Of a stretch of 22,977 bases of DNA, positions 1 to 6,467 are shown piece after piece. The stretch is taken from positions 1 through 22,977 of the forward strand of contig CALTZU010000038.1 in assembly GCA_943913835.1 (NCBI GenBank). The letters run 5' to 3'. The position numbers and the translations under genes are program-made. Source of the DNA: an uncultured Rheinheimera sp. Its GTDB lineage: Bacteria > Pseudomonadota > Gammaproteobacteria > Enterobacterales > Alteromonadaceae. Each line of letters begins with the position of its first letter. The first letter of the stretch is position 1. The notes under the pieces are model-generated. The model worked only from the letters and a program-made list of their open reading frames with translations, ran no database searches and was not told where the DNA came from.

Positions 1-1318
1 GCATCAGGTAGAACGGGTAAGAGGCTTCTAAGCTTTGTACAAAGCTGTAGGTCAGTGTGCCGTCAGTGTTGACCGCACGCCACATCATGCCTTGCATAAT
101 ACCGCTGATCCACATAGCAACAATGTACAGAACTACGCCAATGGTGTGTAACCAGAAGTGGGTGTTAATCAGCTTGATGCTGTACATCCGGCCCTGGTTA
201 TAAATGTTCGGGATCAGGTGGTAAATAGCGCCGATAGACACCATTGCAACCCAACCTAAAGCACCTGAGTGAACGTGACCTACAGTCCAGTCCGTGTAGT
301 GCGATAAAGCGTTTACTGACTTGATAGCCATCATCGGGCCTTCGAAAGTCGACATACCGTAGAAGGACAGAGATACAATCAGGAAGCGTAAAATAGGGTC
401 AGTTTTCAGTTTATGCCAGGCACCAGATAATGTCATGATACCGTTGATCATGCCACCCCAGCTTGGGACAAACAGGATGACTGACATCACCATACCAACG
501 GACTGAGTCCAATCTGGCAGGGCAGTGTAGTGTAAGTGGTGCGAACCAGCCCAGATGTATAAAGCAATCAGAGCCCAGAAGTGCACTACGGATAAACGGT
601 AGGAGTAAACAGGGCGGCCTGCTTGTTTTGGTACGAAGTAATACATCATACCCAGAAAGCCAGCTGTTAATAAGAAACCTACAGCGTTGTGACCGTACCA
701 CCACTGCACCATTGCATCCACAGCACCAGCGTACACTGAGTACGACTTAAAGAATGAGACTGGCACAGCCATGCTGTTGACTATGTGTAAGGCTGCTACT
801 GTGATAATAAAGCCGCCGTAGAACCAGTTTGCTACATAAATGTGGCTGGTTTTACGTTTCACCAGAGTGCCAAAAAACACTACAGCATAAGAAATCCAGA
901 CAACAGCAATTAAAATGTCAATTGGCCATTCCAGCTCAGCATATTCTTTGCTGCTGTTACCTATACCCTGAGGTAAAGTGATAATTGCAGCGATAATGAC
1001 TGCTTGCCAACCAATGAAAGTAAACATCGCAAGCTTTTCTGCGAAAAGCCTGACCTGGCAGGTACGCTGCACCACATAATATGATGTGGCAAACAGTGCA
1101 CTGGTACCAAATGCGAAGATTACTGCGTTAGTGTGAAGAGGACGAAGACGACTGTAAGTAAACCATGCCGTGTCGAAATTAAGTGCGGGCCAATACAGTT
1201 GCGCCGCAAGTAATACACCCAACCCCATACCGACAATACCCCACATAACTGTGGTGACGGCAAAAAGGCGGACAACGGTATAGTTGTAGTCAACATTTAA
1301 CGATTTGGTCTGGCTCAT
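1..1318 (-). CDS. ccoN: cbb3-type cytochrome c oxidase subunit I, partial (C-terminus off window)
   Basis: Catalytic heme-copper subunit of the high-affinity cbb3 oxidase of the inner membrane, which reduces O2 with electrons from c-type cytochromes and pumps protons. Reading the minus strand from the ATG at 1318 gives 439 codons with no stop. The family is usually about 470-480 residues, so only the last few dozen are missing past position 1. Many hydrophobic helices are visible. The low-spin heme ligand region RPLHTNAVIFAFG has His62. VQWWYGHNAVGF carries the CuB histidine and the family's helix-VI region. SHHLHYTALPDW has the paired CuB histidines, and HVHSGALGW near the C-terminus has the heme ligands. 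The start follows a weak GGA ribosome site, and the product begins MSQTKSLNVDYNYTVVRLFA, as expected for CcoN. ccoO, ccoQ and ccoP would be expected beyond the left edge, but this is not visible. Confidence 0.96.
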   Translation of the reverse strand, partial: MSQTKSLNVDYNYTVVRLFAVTTVMWGIVGMGLGVLLAAQLYWPALNFDTAWFTYSRLRPLHTNAVIFAFGTSALFATSYYVVQRTCQVRLFAEKLAMFTFIGWQAVIIAAIITLPQGIGNSSKEYAELEWPIDILIAVVWISYAVVFFGTLVKRKTSHIYVANWFYGGFIITVAALHIVNSMAVPVSFFKSYSVYAGAVDAMVQWWYGHNAVGFLLTAGFLGMMYYFVPKQAGRPVYSYRLSVVHFWALIALYIWAGSHHLHYTALPDWTQSVGMVMSVILFVPSWGGMINGIMTLSGAWHKLKTDPILRFLIVSLSFYGMSTFEGPMMAIKSVNALSHYTDWTVGHVHSGALGWVAMVSIGAIYHLIPNIYNQGRMYSIKLINTHFWLHTIGVVLYIVAMWISGIMQGMMWRAVNTDGTLTYSFVQSLEASYPFYLM

Positions 1319-1357
1319 GTTGAGTTCCGCTGCAGTTTATTGCTAGTGATTAAAAAT

Positions 1358-1371
1358 TCACCCTAGGGTGA
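1358..1371. repeat. Perfect 14-bp palindrome in ccoN leader/promoter
   Basis: TCACCCTAGGGTGA reads identically on both strands, with no spacer. It lies between the FNR-like box and the -10-like hexamer of ccoN, where an operator could act. It is centred on CTAG, a tetranucleotide that is rare in many gammaproteobacteria. I do not recognise the cognate regulator. Confidence 0.5.
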
Positions 1372-1380
1372 CCCTTCTTA

Positions 1381-1394
1381 TTGTTGATTAACAG
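1381..1394 (-). promoter_or_regulatory. Possible FNR/Anr-like box upstream of ccoN
   Basis: Seen: on the minus strand CTGTTAATCAACAA matches TTGAT-N4-ATCAA at 7 of 10 positions. It lies about 45 bp upstream of the start site implied by a TTTAAT -10-like hexamer near 1349-1354. Known: ccoNOQP operons are commonly activated by FNR/Anr under low oxygen. The match is imperfect and the spacing is 45 rather than the classical 41 bp, so this is a weak call. Confidence 0.3.
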
Positions 1395-1459
1395 TGTAGC
1401 AGCCTCCACAACTTGCAAAGCAACTAAACCGCTAACCATTTTGGGGCGAAATAATACGA

Positions 1460-1487
1460 GTTTTGCCTTGAAAAAGATAGGCAAAAC
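1460..1487. repeat. 9-bp perfect inverted repeat with 10-nt spacer
   Basis: GTTTTGCCT (1460-1468) and AGGCAAAAC (1479-1487) are exact reverse complements separated by 10 bases, so they form a stable stem-loop on either strand. No T-tract follows on either side, so it is not a canonical terminator. It lies midway between the divergent ccoN and the lipoprotein gene at 1609 and could be an operator or part of a leader RNA. Confidence 0.45.
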
Positions 1488-1608
1488 AGCCGCTTTTATG
1501 ATGTAGAACAATACTGCTGGTCGCAAAATAACCAATTACAGCAGTGTTTTGCGTTTCATGGCTGGCTGAAGGTACACTTGTCAGCCTTTATCTACGGAAA
1601 TTTACCAA

Positions 1609-2013
1609 ATGAGATTTCTAATTCTGGCTTTTTATTTGTTCTGTCTTATGAGCTGCTCAGAAGAAAGTCCTATGCTGCAGAGCGAGTTATTACAACTGCA
1701 TCAGGACGAGCAACTCAGTGTCAGTTTAAGTCCGGCTGATGCACCGGTTGAAGAAATTTTGACCTGGACTGTTAAGTTGTCGCAAGGTTGGCAAATCAAG
1801 CAAGCTGAAGTTACAGGCTTGTCGATGAGTATGGGGACTATACCGCTGTTGTTTAAAGCTATGAACGGACAATCGGAGTTTTATCAGGCTGAAATGGTGT
1901 TGGGGGCCTGCAGTCAACCGAGAATGAAGTGGCAGTTGCAGCTCAGACTGCTTCACGCTTCGGAAGGAGAAAAGATATTGCTGCTGCCTTTCTATTCCAG
2001 TTGGCCTAAATAG
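1609..2013 (+). CDS. Small predicted lipoprotein of unknown function
   Basis: 134 residues. The N-terminus MRFLILAFYLFCLMSC is a short type II signal peptide with a lipobox (LMSC, Cys16), so the product is probably a lipid-anchored periplasmic protein. The mature part is short and mostly beta-strand-like. It has a methionine-rich stretch (GLSMSMGTIPLLFKA, about residues 67-81), then a tyrosine and LGACSQPRMKWQLQL. This resembles, only loosely, small periplasmic beta-sandwich proteins of the FixH/YtkA type, some of which accompany cbb3 oxidase or copper delivery. That link rests on pattern and on the divergent ccoN neighbour and is inference. The 3' end overlaps the convergent mutarotase gene by 22 bp. 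I do not recognise a named family. Confidence 0.75.
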   Translation: MRFLILAFYLFCLMSCSEESPMLQSELLQLHQDEQLSVSLSPADAPVEEILTWTVKLSQGWQIKQAEVTGLSMSMGTIPLLFKAMNGQSEFYQAEMVLGACSQPRMKWQLQLRLLHASEGEKILLLPFYSSWPK

Positions 2014-2852
2014 CGGATTTGTTGTACCAAATGCAGCGGGGCTGTATTGGTCAGACTCAGACGTGCTGTTTCGACACAAACAAAATCCAGATAACCTAAA
2101 TCAGGTAAGTCTTTTAATGCCGCTGCTTTTTCATTCCATGGATTCCATAACACACTGGCATCATGGCCTTGTTGAGTGATATGTACAGTATTCTTTTCTT
2201 GTTTTAAGGTCAGCTCAGATGCTGTATTCAGATAAACTCTGTCTACTTCCGCCGTGAACTTCAGTTCAGACTGCTGTTGTACACAGTGCTCACCAGCTTT
2301 TACCTTATCAAGATAATCTCCAGACAGGGTAGTGACGGAAACCTGATGTACGGAATCCACTGTAAAATAGCTATGCAATGCCGCTTGCTGTAACCCCTGA
2401 TCCGAGTTTAGCGTCAGAGTTAAATCAGCCTCGGTTAACTGCAGAGTCAAACTTAAATAAGAAGGTGCGTTGGAGTAAGGCAAAGTTTTGCTCTCTATAC
2501 GCAATTCAATACTGACGGCTTTTTCTGTGACAGAGTGTTTCACTACTTGCCAAAATTCAGTACGCACTACACCGTGGTTCGGTAACTTTTGCGCGGCCGG
2601 ATTTAATTCAGACACAGCAGGACCAAACCAAGGCCAACAGACAGGCACGCCACCACGTATAGCACTGTTGTTCTGCCATACTGCTTGAGGTGACAAGTAA
2701 ATGACATCCACATTGGTTGTTGGTTGATAAGAGAGCAGGTGCGCGCCATAGCTACTTATGACCGCTGAGGCCTCACCACAACGCAATACATAACAGGGTA
2801 AATCTGTCAGGTGTGCAAATCCACTTTGTTCAGAAATGCTGTTGCTTTTCAT
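1992..2852 (-). CDS. yeaD: D-hexose-6-phosphate mutarotase (aldose 1-epimerase family)
   Basis: 286 residues, close to the usual length of about 290. YeaD-type enzymes interconvert the alpha and beta anomers of glucose-6-phosphate and related hexose phosphates in the cytoplasm. Clear family blocks are visible: the early strand SSYGAHLLSYQP (33-44), the conserved block AIRGGVPVCWPWFGP (64-78), the active-site region NHGVVRTEFW with His93, the second histidine in ALHSYFTV (His160), and FVCVETA with Glu261 as probable catalytic base. It lies 68 bp behind gapA on the same strand, as in Escherichia coli, but a strong hairpin terminator sits between them. Its expression may therefore depend on read-through or on a promoter in that short gap. 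Its last 22 bp overlap the convergent lipoprotein gene. Confidence 0.93.
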   Translation of the reverse strand: MKSNSISEQSGFAHLTDLPCYVLRCGEASAVISSYGAHLLSYQPTTNVDVIYLSPQAVWQNNSAIRGGVPVCWPWFGPAVSELNPAAQKLPNHGVVRTEFWQVVKHSVTEKAVSIELRIESKTLPYSNAPSYLSLTLQLTEADLTLTLNSDQGLQQAALHSYFTVDSVHQVSVTTLSGDYLDKVKAGEHCVQQQSELKFTAEVDRVYLNTASELTLKQEKNTVHITQQGHDASVLWNPWNEKAAALKDLPDLGYLDFVCVETARLSLTNTAPLHLVQQIRYLGQLE

Positions 2853-2874
2853 CTGTTGCTCTCAAATTCAACGG

Positions 2875-2900
2875 AAAGAAAAGGCGGCTTAAGAGCCGCC
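2875..2900 (-). terminator. Rho-independent terminator of gapA
   Basis: On the minus strand a perfect 7-bp stem (GGCGGCT, loop CTTA, AGCCGCC) is followed by TTTTCTTT. It lies 20 bp after the gapA stop codon and 22 bp before the yeaD start, so it should attenuate transcription into yeaD. Confidence 0.85.
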
Positions 2901-2920
2901 TCGTTCATAGTGAAATTAAC

Positions 2921-3934
2921 TTACTTGGAAAATTTCATCAGTTCAACAGTGTTGTCCAGCATACGGTTACTGAAACCCCACTCGTTGTCATACCATGCCA
3001 TCACTTTTACCAGTCGGCCATTTACACGGGTTTCACTGGCGTCAAAGATAGATGACATTGGGTTGTGATTAAAATCAACAGACACTAATGGCAGATCATT
3101 GACGGCTAAGACCTGATTCATTGGGCTTTGTGCTGCAGCTTTACGGATAATGTCGTTTACTTCTTCGACCGTGGTGTTGCGACCAGCAATGAACGATAAA
3201 TCGACCAGCGATACGTTTAGTGTAGGTACACGAACTGCTAAACCATCAAATTTACCTTTAAGCTCCGGTACTACTAAACCCACTGCGGCAGCAGCACCAG
3301 TTTGCGTAGGGATCATCGACATAGCCGCAGCACGGGCACGGCGTACGTCTGTGTGATACACATCGCTTAAACGCTGGTCGTTGGTATAAGCATGAATAGT
3401 GGTCATCAAACCTGATTCGATGCCTAAGGCGTCGTTTAATGGCTTAGCGATAGGAGATAAGCAGTTCGTGGTGCATGAAGCGTTAGAGATAATGGTCATG
3501 TCTTTGGTGATCACATTATGGTTCACGCCATAAACTACTGTTGCGTCAACATCTTTAGCAGGGGCGGAGATAATAACTTTTTTGGCACCGGCAGTTAAGT
3601 GGGCACCAGCAGTCTGACGGTTAGTGAACAAACCTGTACATTCCAGTACTACGTCAATATTTAAATCTGCCCACGGCAGGTTTGCCGGGCTGCGTTCGCT
3701 GAGGATCTGGATTTCGTCTTTGTTTACGAATATAGCTTTGTCTGAGTGTTCTACGTCAGCGAAGAAAATACCGTGCGCTGTATCGTACTTCAGTAAATGG
3801 GCATTGATAGCGGCATCGCCTAAATCGTTGATGGCTACAACTTTGATGTCATAATTCTTTTTTGATTCATATAAAGCGCGTAAAACGTTGCGGCCAATGC
3901 GGCCAAAACCATTAATTGCTACACGAATTGTCAT
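2921..3934 (-). CDS. gapA: Glyceraldehyde-3-phosphate dehydrogenase (type I)
   Basis: 337 residues, normal GAPDH length. It catalyses the reversible oxidative phosphorylation of glyceraldehyde-3-phosphate to 1,3-bisphosphoglycerate in glycolysis and gluconeogenesis. Seen: the N-terminal dinucleotide-binding motif INGFGRIGR (7-15); AINDL (34-38) with Asp37 at the end of the second strand, the usual NAD-preferring residue; the catalytic loop SNASCTTN with Cys154; His181 in IHAYTNDQ; and the C-terminal WYDNEWGFSNRM. The RRARAAAMSMIPTQTGAA region resembles the pseudomonad/Shewanella GapB-like subgroup more than enterobacterial GapA, so the subgroup name is uncertain though the activity is not. 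It is transcribed away from malQ, with a HexR-like operator over its promoter, and ends at a strong terminator before yeaD. Confidence 0.95.
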   Translation of the reverse strand: MTIRVAINGFGRIGRNVLRALYESKKNYDIKVVAINDLGDAAINAHLLKYDTAHGIFFADVEHSDKAIFVNKDEIQILSERSPANLPWADLNIDVVLECTGLFTNRQTAGAHLTAGAKKVIISAPAKDVDATVVYGVNHNVITKDMTIISNASCTTNCLSPIAKPLNDALGIESGLMTTIHAYTNDQRLSDVYHTDVRRARAAAMSMIPTQTGAAAAVGLVVPELKGKFDGLAVRVPTLNVSLVDLSFIAGRNTTVEEVNDIIRKAAAQSPMNQVLAVNDLPLVSVDFNHNPMSSIFDASETRVNGRLVKVMAWYDNEWGFSNRMLDNTVELMKFSK

Positions 3935-3962
3935 AACCTATCCCCAGACTGTAATTTAATTC

Positions 3963-3977
3963 TGTAATAAAATTACA
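3963..3977. promoter_or_regulatory. HexR-like operator (perfect dyad) at gapA promoter
   Basis: TGTAATAAAATTACA is a perfect inverted repeat with a 3-bp AT spacer. It matches the HexR consensus TGTAAT-WWW-ATTACA that I recall for Shewanella and related gammaproteobacteria, where HexR senses KDPG and controls central carbon genes including gap genes. A degenerate second copy overlaps it at 3950-3964. hexR itself is not in the window, so the assignment rests on motif and context. Confidence 0.7.
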
Positions 3978-3997
3978 TTTTTTGTCATGATTTTCAA
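3970..3997 (-). promoter_or_regulatory. Candidate sigma-70 promoter of gapA
   Basis: On the minus strand TTGAAA (3997-3992) and TAATTT (3975-3970) are separated by 16 bp, which puts transcription initiation near 3964 and gives a leader of about 30 nt. The -10 hexamer lies inside the HexR-like dyad, so binding there would block initiation. Confidence 0.5.
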
Positions 3998-4119
3998 GTG
4001 CAAAAAAGTTATGCATTCGTATTTTGTTAATCCAGGTCTTGAATCTGGAGTAGACTGTGGTAGTTAATTTCCTCTAACCATTTACTTTTCCGAGCAAAAA
4101 GCGGGTCGCTGGAGCCTTT

Positions 4120-6303
4120 ATGGACAAACAATTACTTTCTGATTTGATTGCCTTCACAGGAATAGAAACAAAATTTACCGATGCCTGGGGCAATCAAGCA
4201 GAAGTCGCAGAAAAAAATTTACTCAGCCTTCTATCTGCTCAGGGTTTTGCTACAGATAACGATGCGCTGGCACGAGGGCAGTTAATTGAGCGTCAGCAAG
4301 ACCATTGGGAACAAGTATTAGACCCTGTATCTGTGCAGCACTATGGCCAGGATACTCAGATTCAATTAAAACTTCCTATAGCTCTTGCCAATACGGCTTT
4401 AGAGTTAGTTTTAACTACGGAACAGGGCAAATCTCATACTTTCAGCCTGACAGCAACTGAGGATGCAGATTTAAACCAGGTCATGGTCTTCGACGGAGAA
4501 GAATATCAGCAGTATCAATGGACCTTACCAGTGTTGCTTGAACAGGGTTATCACTGTCTGACGTTGGTTTTGGGGGAGTTGGAATTTAATCAGTCGCTGA
4601 TTATCACTCCATCTTCCTGTTTCCAGCCTGTTGAATTTAAAAAGCAGAAACAATGGGGTGTATCAGTTCAATTATATTGTGTTCGCTCCGAGCAAAACTG
4701 GGGCATAGGTGACTTTGCTGATTTACGTTTCCTGTTGGGGCATTTAGCAAAACAAGGCGCTGATTTTGTAGGTTTGAACCCCATTCACGCACTTTATCCT
4801 GCCATGCCGGAATCAGCCAGTCCGTACAGCCCATCGTCTCGTCGCTGGCTGAATATTATTTATTTATCCGTGCCGCAGATGCTTGGATATGAGCACTGTC
4901 AGCAGGTAAAACAACTGGTCAATGCGCCGGGATTTCAACAGCAATTGGCGCAGGCTCGGGCAACTGAATGGGTTAACTACACCGCGGTAACCAGGTTAAA
5001 ACTACCCGTATTAAAAGCGTTGTATCAATGGTTTATAGAACACCAGTCTGAATATGCTGAGTTGGCTCAGGCATTTTCTGTATTTAAACAACAATCTGGT
5101 GAAAGTTTATTACAGTTGGCGCTTTATGACGCTATTCATGCGCATTTAATCCAAAAAGATAGTCATGCCTGGGGTTGGCCAGTGTGGCCGGAAGCCTGGC
5201 AAAGACCTGACAGCGAGGAAGTGTTGGCTTTTGCCAAAGAGCATGAACATGAGCTGGATTTTTACTGTTATCTGCAGTTTGTTGCACGGGAACAGTTAGC
5301 CCAGGCGCAAGCTTACGCCAAAGAACAGGGCATGCTGTTAGGGCTGTACCGCGATTTAGCTGTAGGTGTCAGCGAGGCTTCTACTGAAATTTGGGGTAAT
5401 CCAGACTTATATTGTCGCGGAGCCAGCGTAGGAGCTCCGCCTGATATACTGGGCCCTAAAGGACAGAACTGGGGTTTACCTCCGATGTTGCCTTATCAGA
5501 TGTTCCAGCAAGCTTATCGCCCTATGATCGATTTGTTCCGTGCTAATATGCAGAACTCGGGCGCTTTGCGTATTGACCACGTGATGGCGTTATTACGTTT
5601 GTGGTGGGTTCCTAAAGGTGCTGAAAGTGCCGGTGATGGTGCTTATGTTTATTATCCGATCCAGGACTTATTAGGCATTTTAGCTCTTGAGTCTCAGCGC
5701 CATCAGGTCGTGGTGATTGGTGAAGACTTAGGCACGGTACCAGATGGTATCCGCGAAATACTGGCTGCTTATGGTATGTATTCCTATCGTGTGTTTTTCT
5801 TTGAAAAAGCAGAGGATGGCGGCTACGTTTCACCAATCCATTATCCGGTGCAGGCAATGGCAACATTGACTACTCATGATATGCCAACGTTAATCGGCTA
5901 TTGGCATTGTGGAGACTTAACTTTGGGCAAAGAGGTAGGTCTGTATCGTGAAGATCAGTTACCAGCTTTATATCAGTCTCGTCATGAAGATAAACAAAAA
6001 ATTCTGAACTCCTTGCATGGACATCAGATGCTGGATCCAAACTTTAGTCACAGCGTCGATCATGTGGGCATGAGTACAGAGCTGAGTCATGCCATACAGC
6101 GTCATGTAGCTAAAGGTGCAAGTCAGTTACTTTGCCTACAACTGGAAGACTGGATGGAGATGACTCAGCCTGTAAATATTCCAGGAACTAGTGAGGAGTA
6201 TCCAAACTGGCGGCGCAAGCTATCAATGACTCTGGAACAGCTTGCTGAGCAGGAGAGTGTCAACCAATTACTGCGGGAGCTTACCCAACTGCGTCGTAGT
6301 TAA
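4120..6303 (+). CDS. malQ: 4-alpha-glucanotransferase (amylomaltase, GH77)
   Basis: 727 residues, slightly longer than the roughly 695 of Escherichia coli MalQ. It transfers maltodextrin segments between chains and releases glucose, in the cytoplasm. An N-terminal accessory beta domain (about 1-165) precedes the GH77 barrel, which starts near KQWGVSVQLYCVRSEQNWGIGDF. Catalytic blocks seen: LRIDHVMALLRLWWVP with nucleophile Asp486, VIGEDLGTVP with acid/base Glu535, and TTHDMPT with Asp587. The family signature SPYSPSSRRWLN is also present. The ATG follows a GGAG ribosome site. It is separated from glgB by two stem-loops, one a likely terminator, so it may be its own transcription unit. No MalT box or transporter gene is nearby. 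The neighbours suggest a role in glycogen and maltodextrin turnover. Confidence 0.95.
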   Translation: MDKQLLSDLIAFTGIETKFTDAWGNQAEVAEKNLLSLLSAQGFATDNDALARGQLIERQQDHWEQVLDPVSVQHYGQDTQIQLKLPIALANTALELVLTTEQGKSHTFSLTATEDADLNQVMVFDGEEYQQYQWTLPVLLEQGYHCLTLVLGELEFNQSLIITPSSCFQPVEFKKQKQWGVSVQLYCVRSEQNWGIGDFADLRFLLGHLAKQGADFVGLNPIHALYPAMPESASPYSPSSRRWLNIIYLSVPQMLGYEHCQQVKQLVNAPGFQQQLAQARATEWVNYTAVTRLKLPVLKALYQWFIEHQSEYAELAQAFSVFKQQSGESLLQLALYDAIHAHLIQKDSHAWGWPVWPEAWQRPDSEEVLAFAKEHEHELDFYCYLQFVAREQLAQAQAYAKEQGMLLGLYRDLAVGVSEASTEIWGNPDLYCRGASVGAPPDILGPKGQNWGLPPMLPYQMFQQAYRPMIDLFRANMQNSGALRIDHVMALLRLWWVPKGAESAGDGAYVYYPIQDLLGILALESQRHQVVVIGEDLGTVPDGIREILAAYGMYSYRVFFFEKAEDGGYVSPIHYPVQAMATLTTHDMPTLIGYWHCGDLTLGKEVGLYREDQLPALYQSRHEDKQKILNSLHGHQMLDPNFSHSVDHVGMSTELSHAIQRHVAKGASQLLCLQLEDWMEMTQPVNIPGTSEEYPNWRRKLSMTLEQLAEQESVNQLLRELTQLRRS

Positions 6304-6336
6304 CAGGATTTATATACAGCCAAAACCCTGGTATTC

Positions 6337-6369
6337 GAAGCCATAGAAAATTACTCAGCCTATGGCTTC
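6337..6369. repeat. Long stem-loop downstream of malQ
   Basis: GAAGCCATAG (6337-6346) and CTATGGCTTC (6360-6369) form a perfect 10-bp stem with a 13-nt loop, 33 bp after the malQ stop. No T-tract follows directly. It may stabilise the malQ 3' end or add to the terminator just downstream. Confidence 0.55.
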
Positions 6370-6384
6370 AAATAATTCGGCTAT

Positions 6385-6412
6385 AAAACTGCCATCACCC
6401 CATGGCAGTTTT
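6385..6412 (+). terminator. Terminator between malQ and glgB
   Basis: AAAACTGCCAT and ATGGCAGTTTT form a perfect 11-bp stem with loop CACCCC, ending in a run of four T. The A/T flanks make it potentially active in both directions. The short T-tract makes full efficiency uncertain. Confidence 0.7.
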
Positions 6413-6420
6413 AGTGTAAT

Positions 6421-6448
6421 TTGTTATCTTAGACTTTAAGACGATAAA
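6421..6448 (+). promoter_or_regulatory. Candidate promoter of glgB-glgX
   Basis: TTGTTA (6421-6426) and GATAAA (6443-6448) are 16 bp apart, just after the malQ terminator and 20 bp before the glgB start. A single TGTAAT half-site, the same hexamer as in the gapA dyad, abuts it upstream at 6415-6420. The glgB ribosome site AAAAGGAT follows at 6455-6462. Confidence 0.45.
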
Positions 6449-6467
6449 AAAATCAAAAGGATAGTTC

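Noticed and set aside
1340..1353. TTGCT-N4-ATTAA, an 8 of 10 match to the FNR consensus
   Set aside because: It lies only 22-35 bp before the ccoN start codon, so activation from there would place transcription initiation inside the gene, and it is too far from the plus-strand gene.
1350..1535. 61-codon minus-strand frame in the ccoN upstream region
   Set aside because: No ribosome site, no family resemblance, and it spans the promoter dyads; likely chance translation of regulatory DNA.
4045..4053. CTGGAGTAG occurring both upstream of malQ and upstream of uvrY (near 21406)
   Set aside because: A 9-bp match without symmetry or consistent promoter position is expected by chance in 23 kb.
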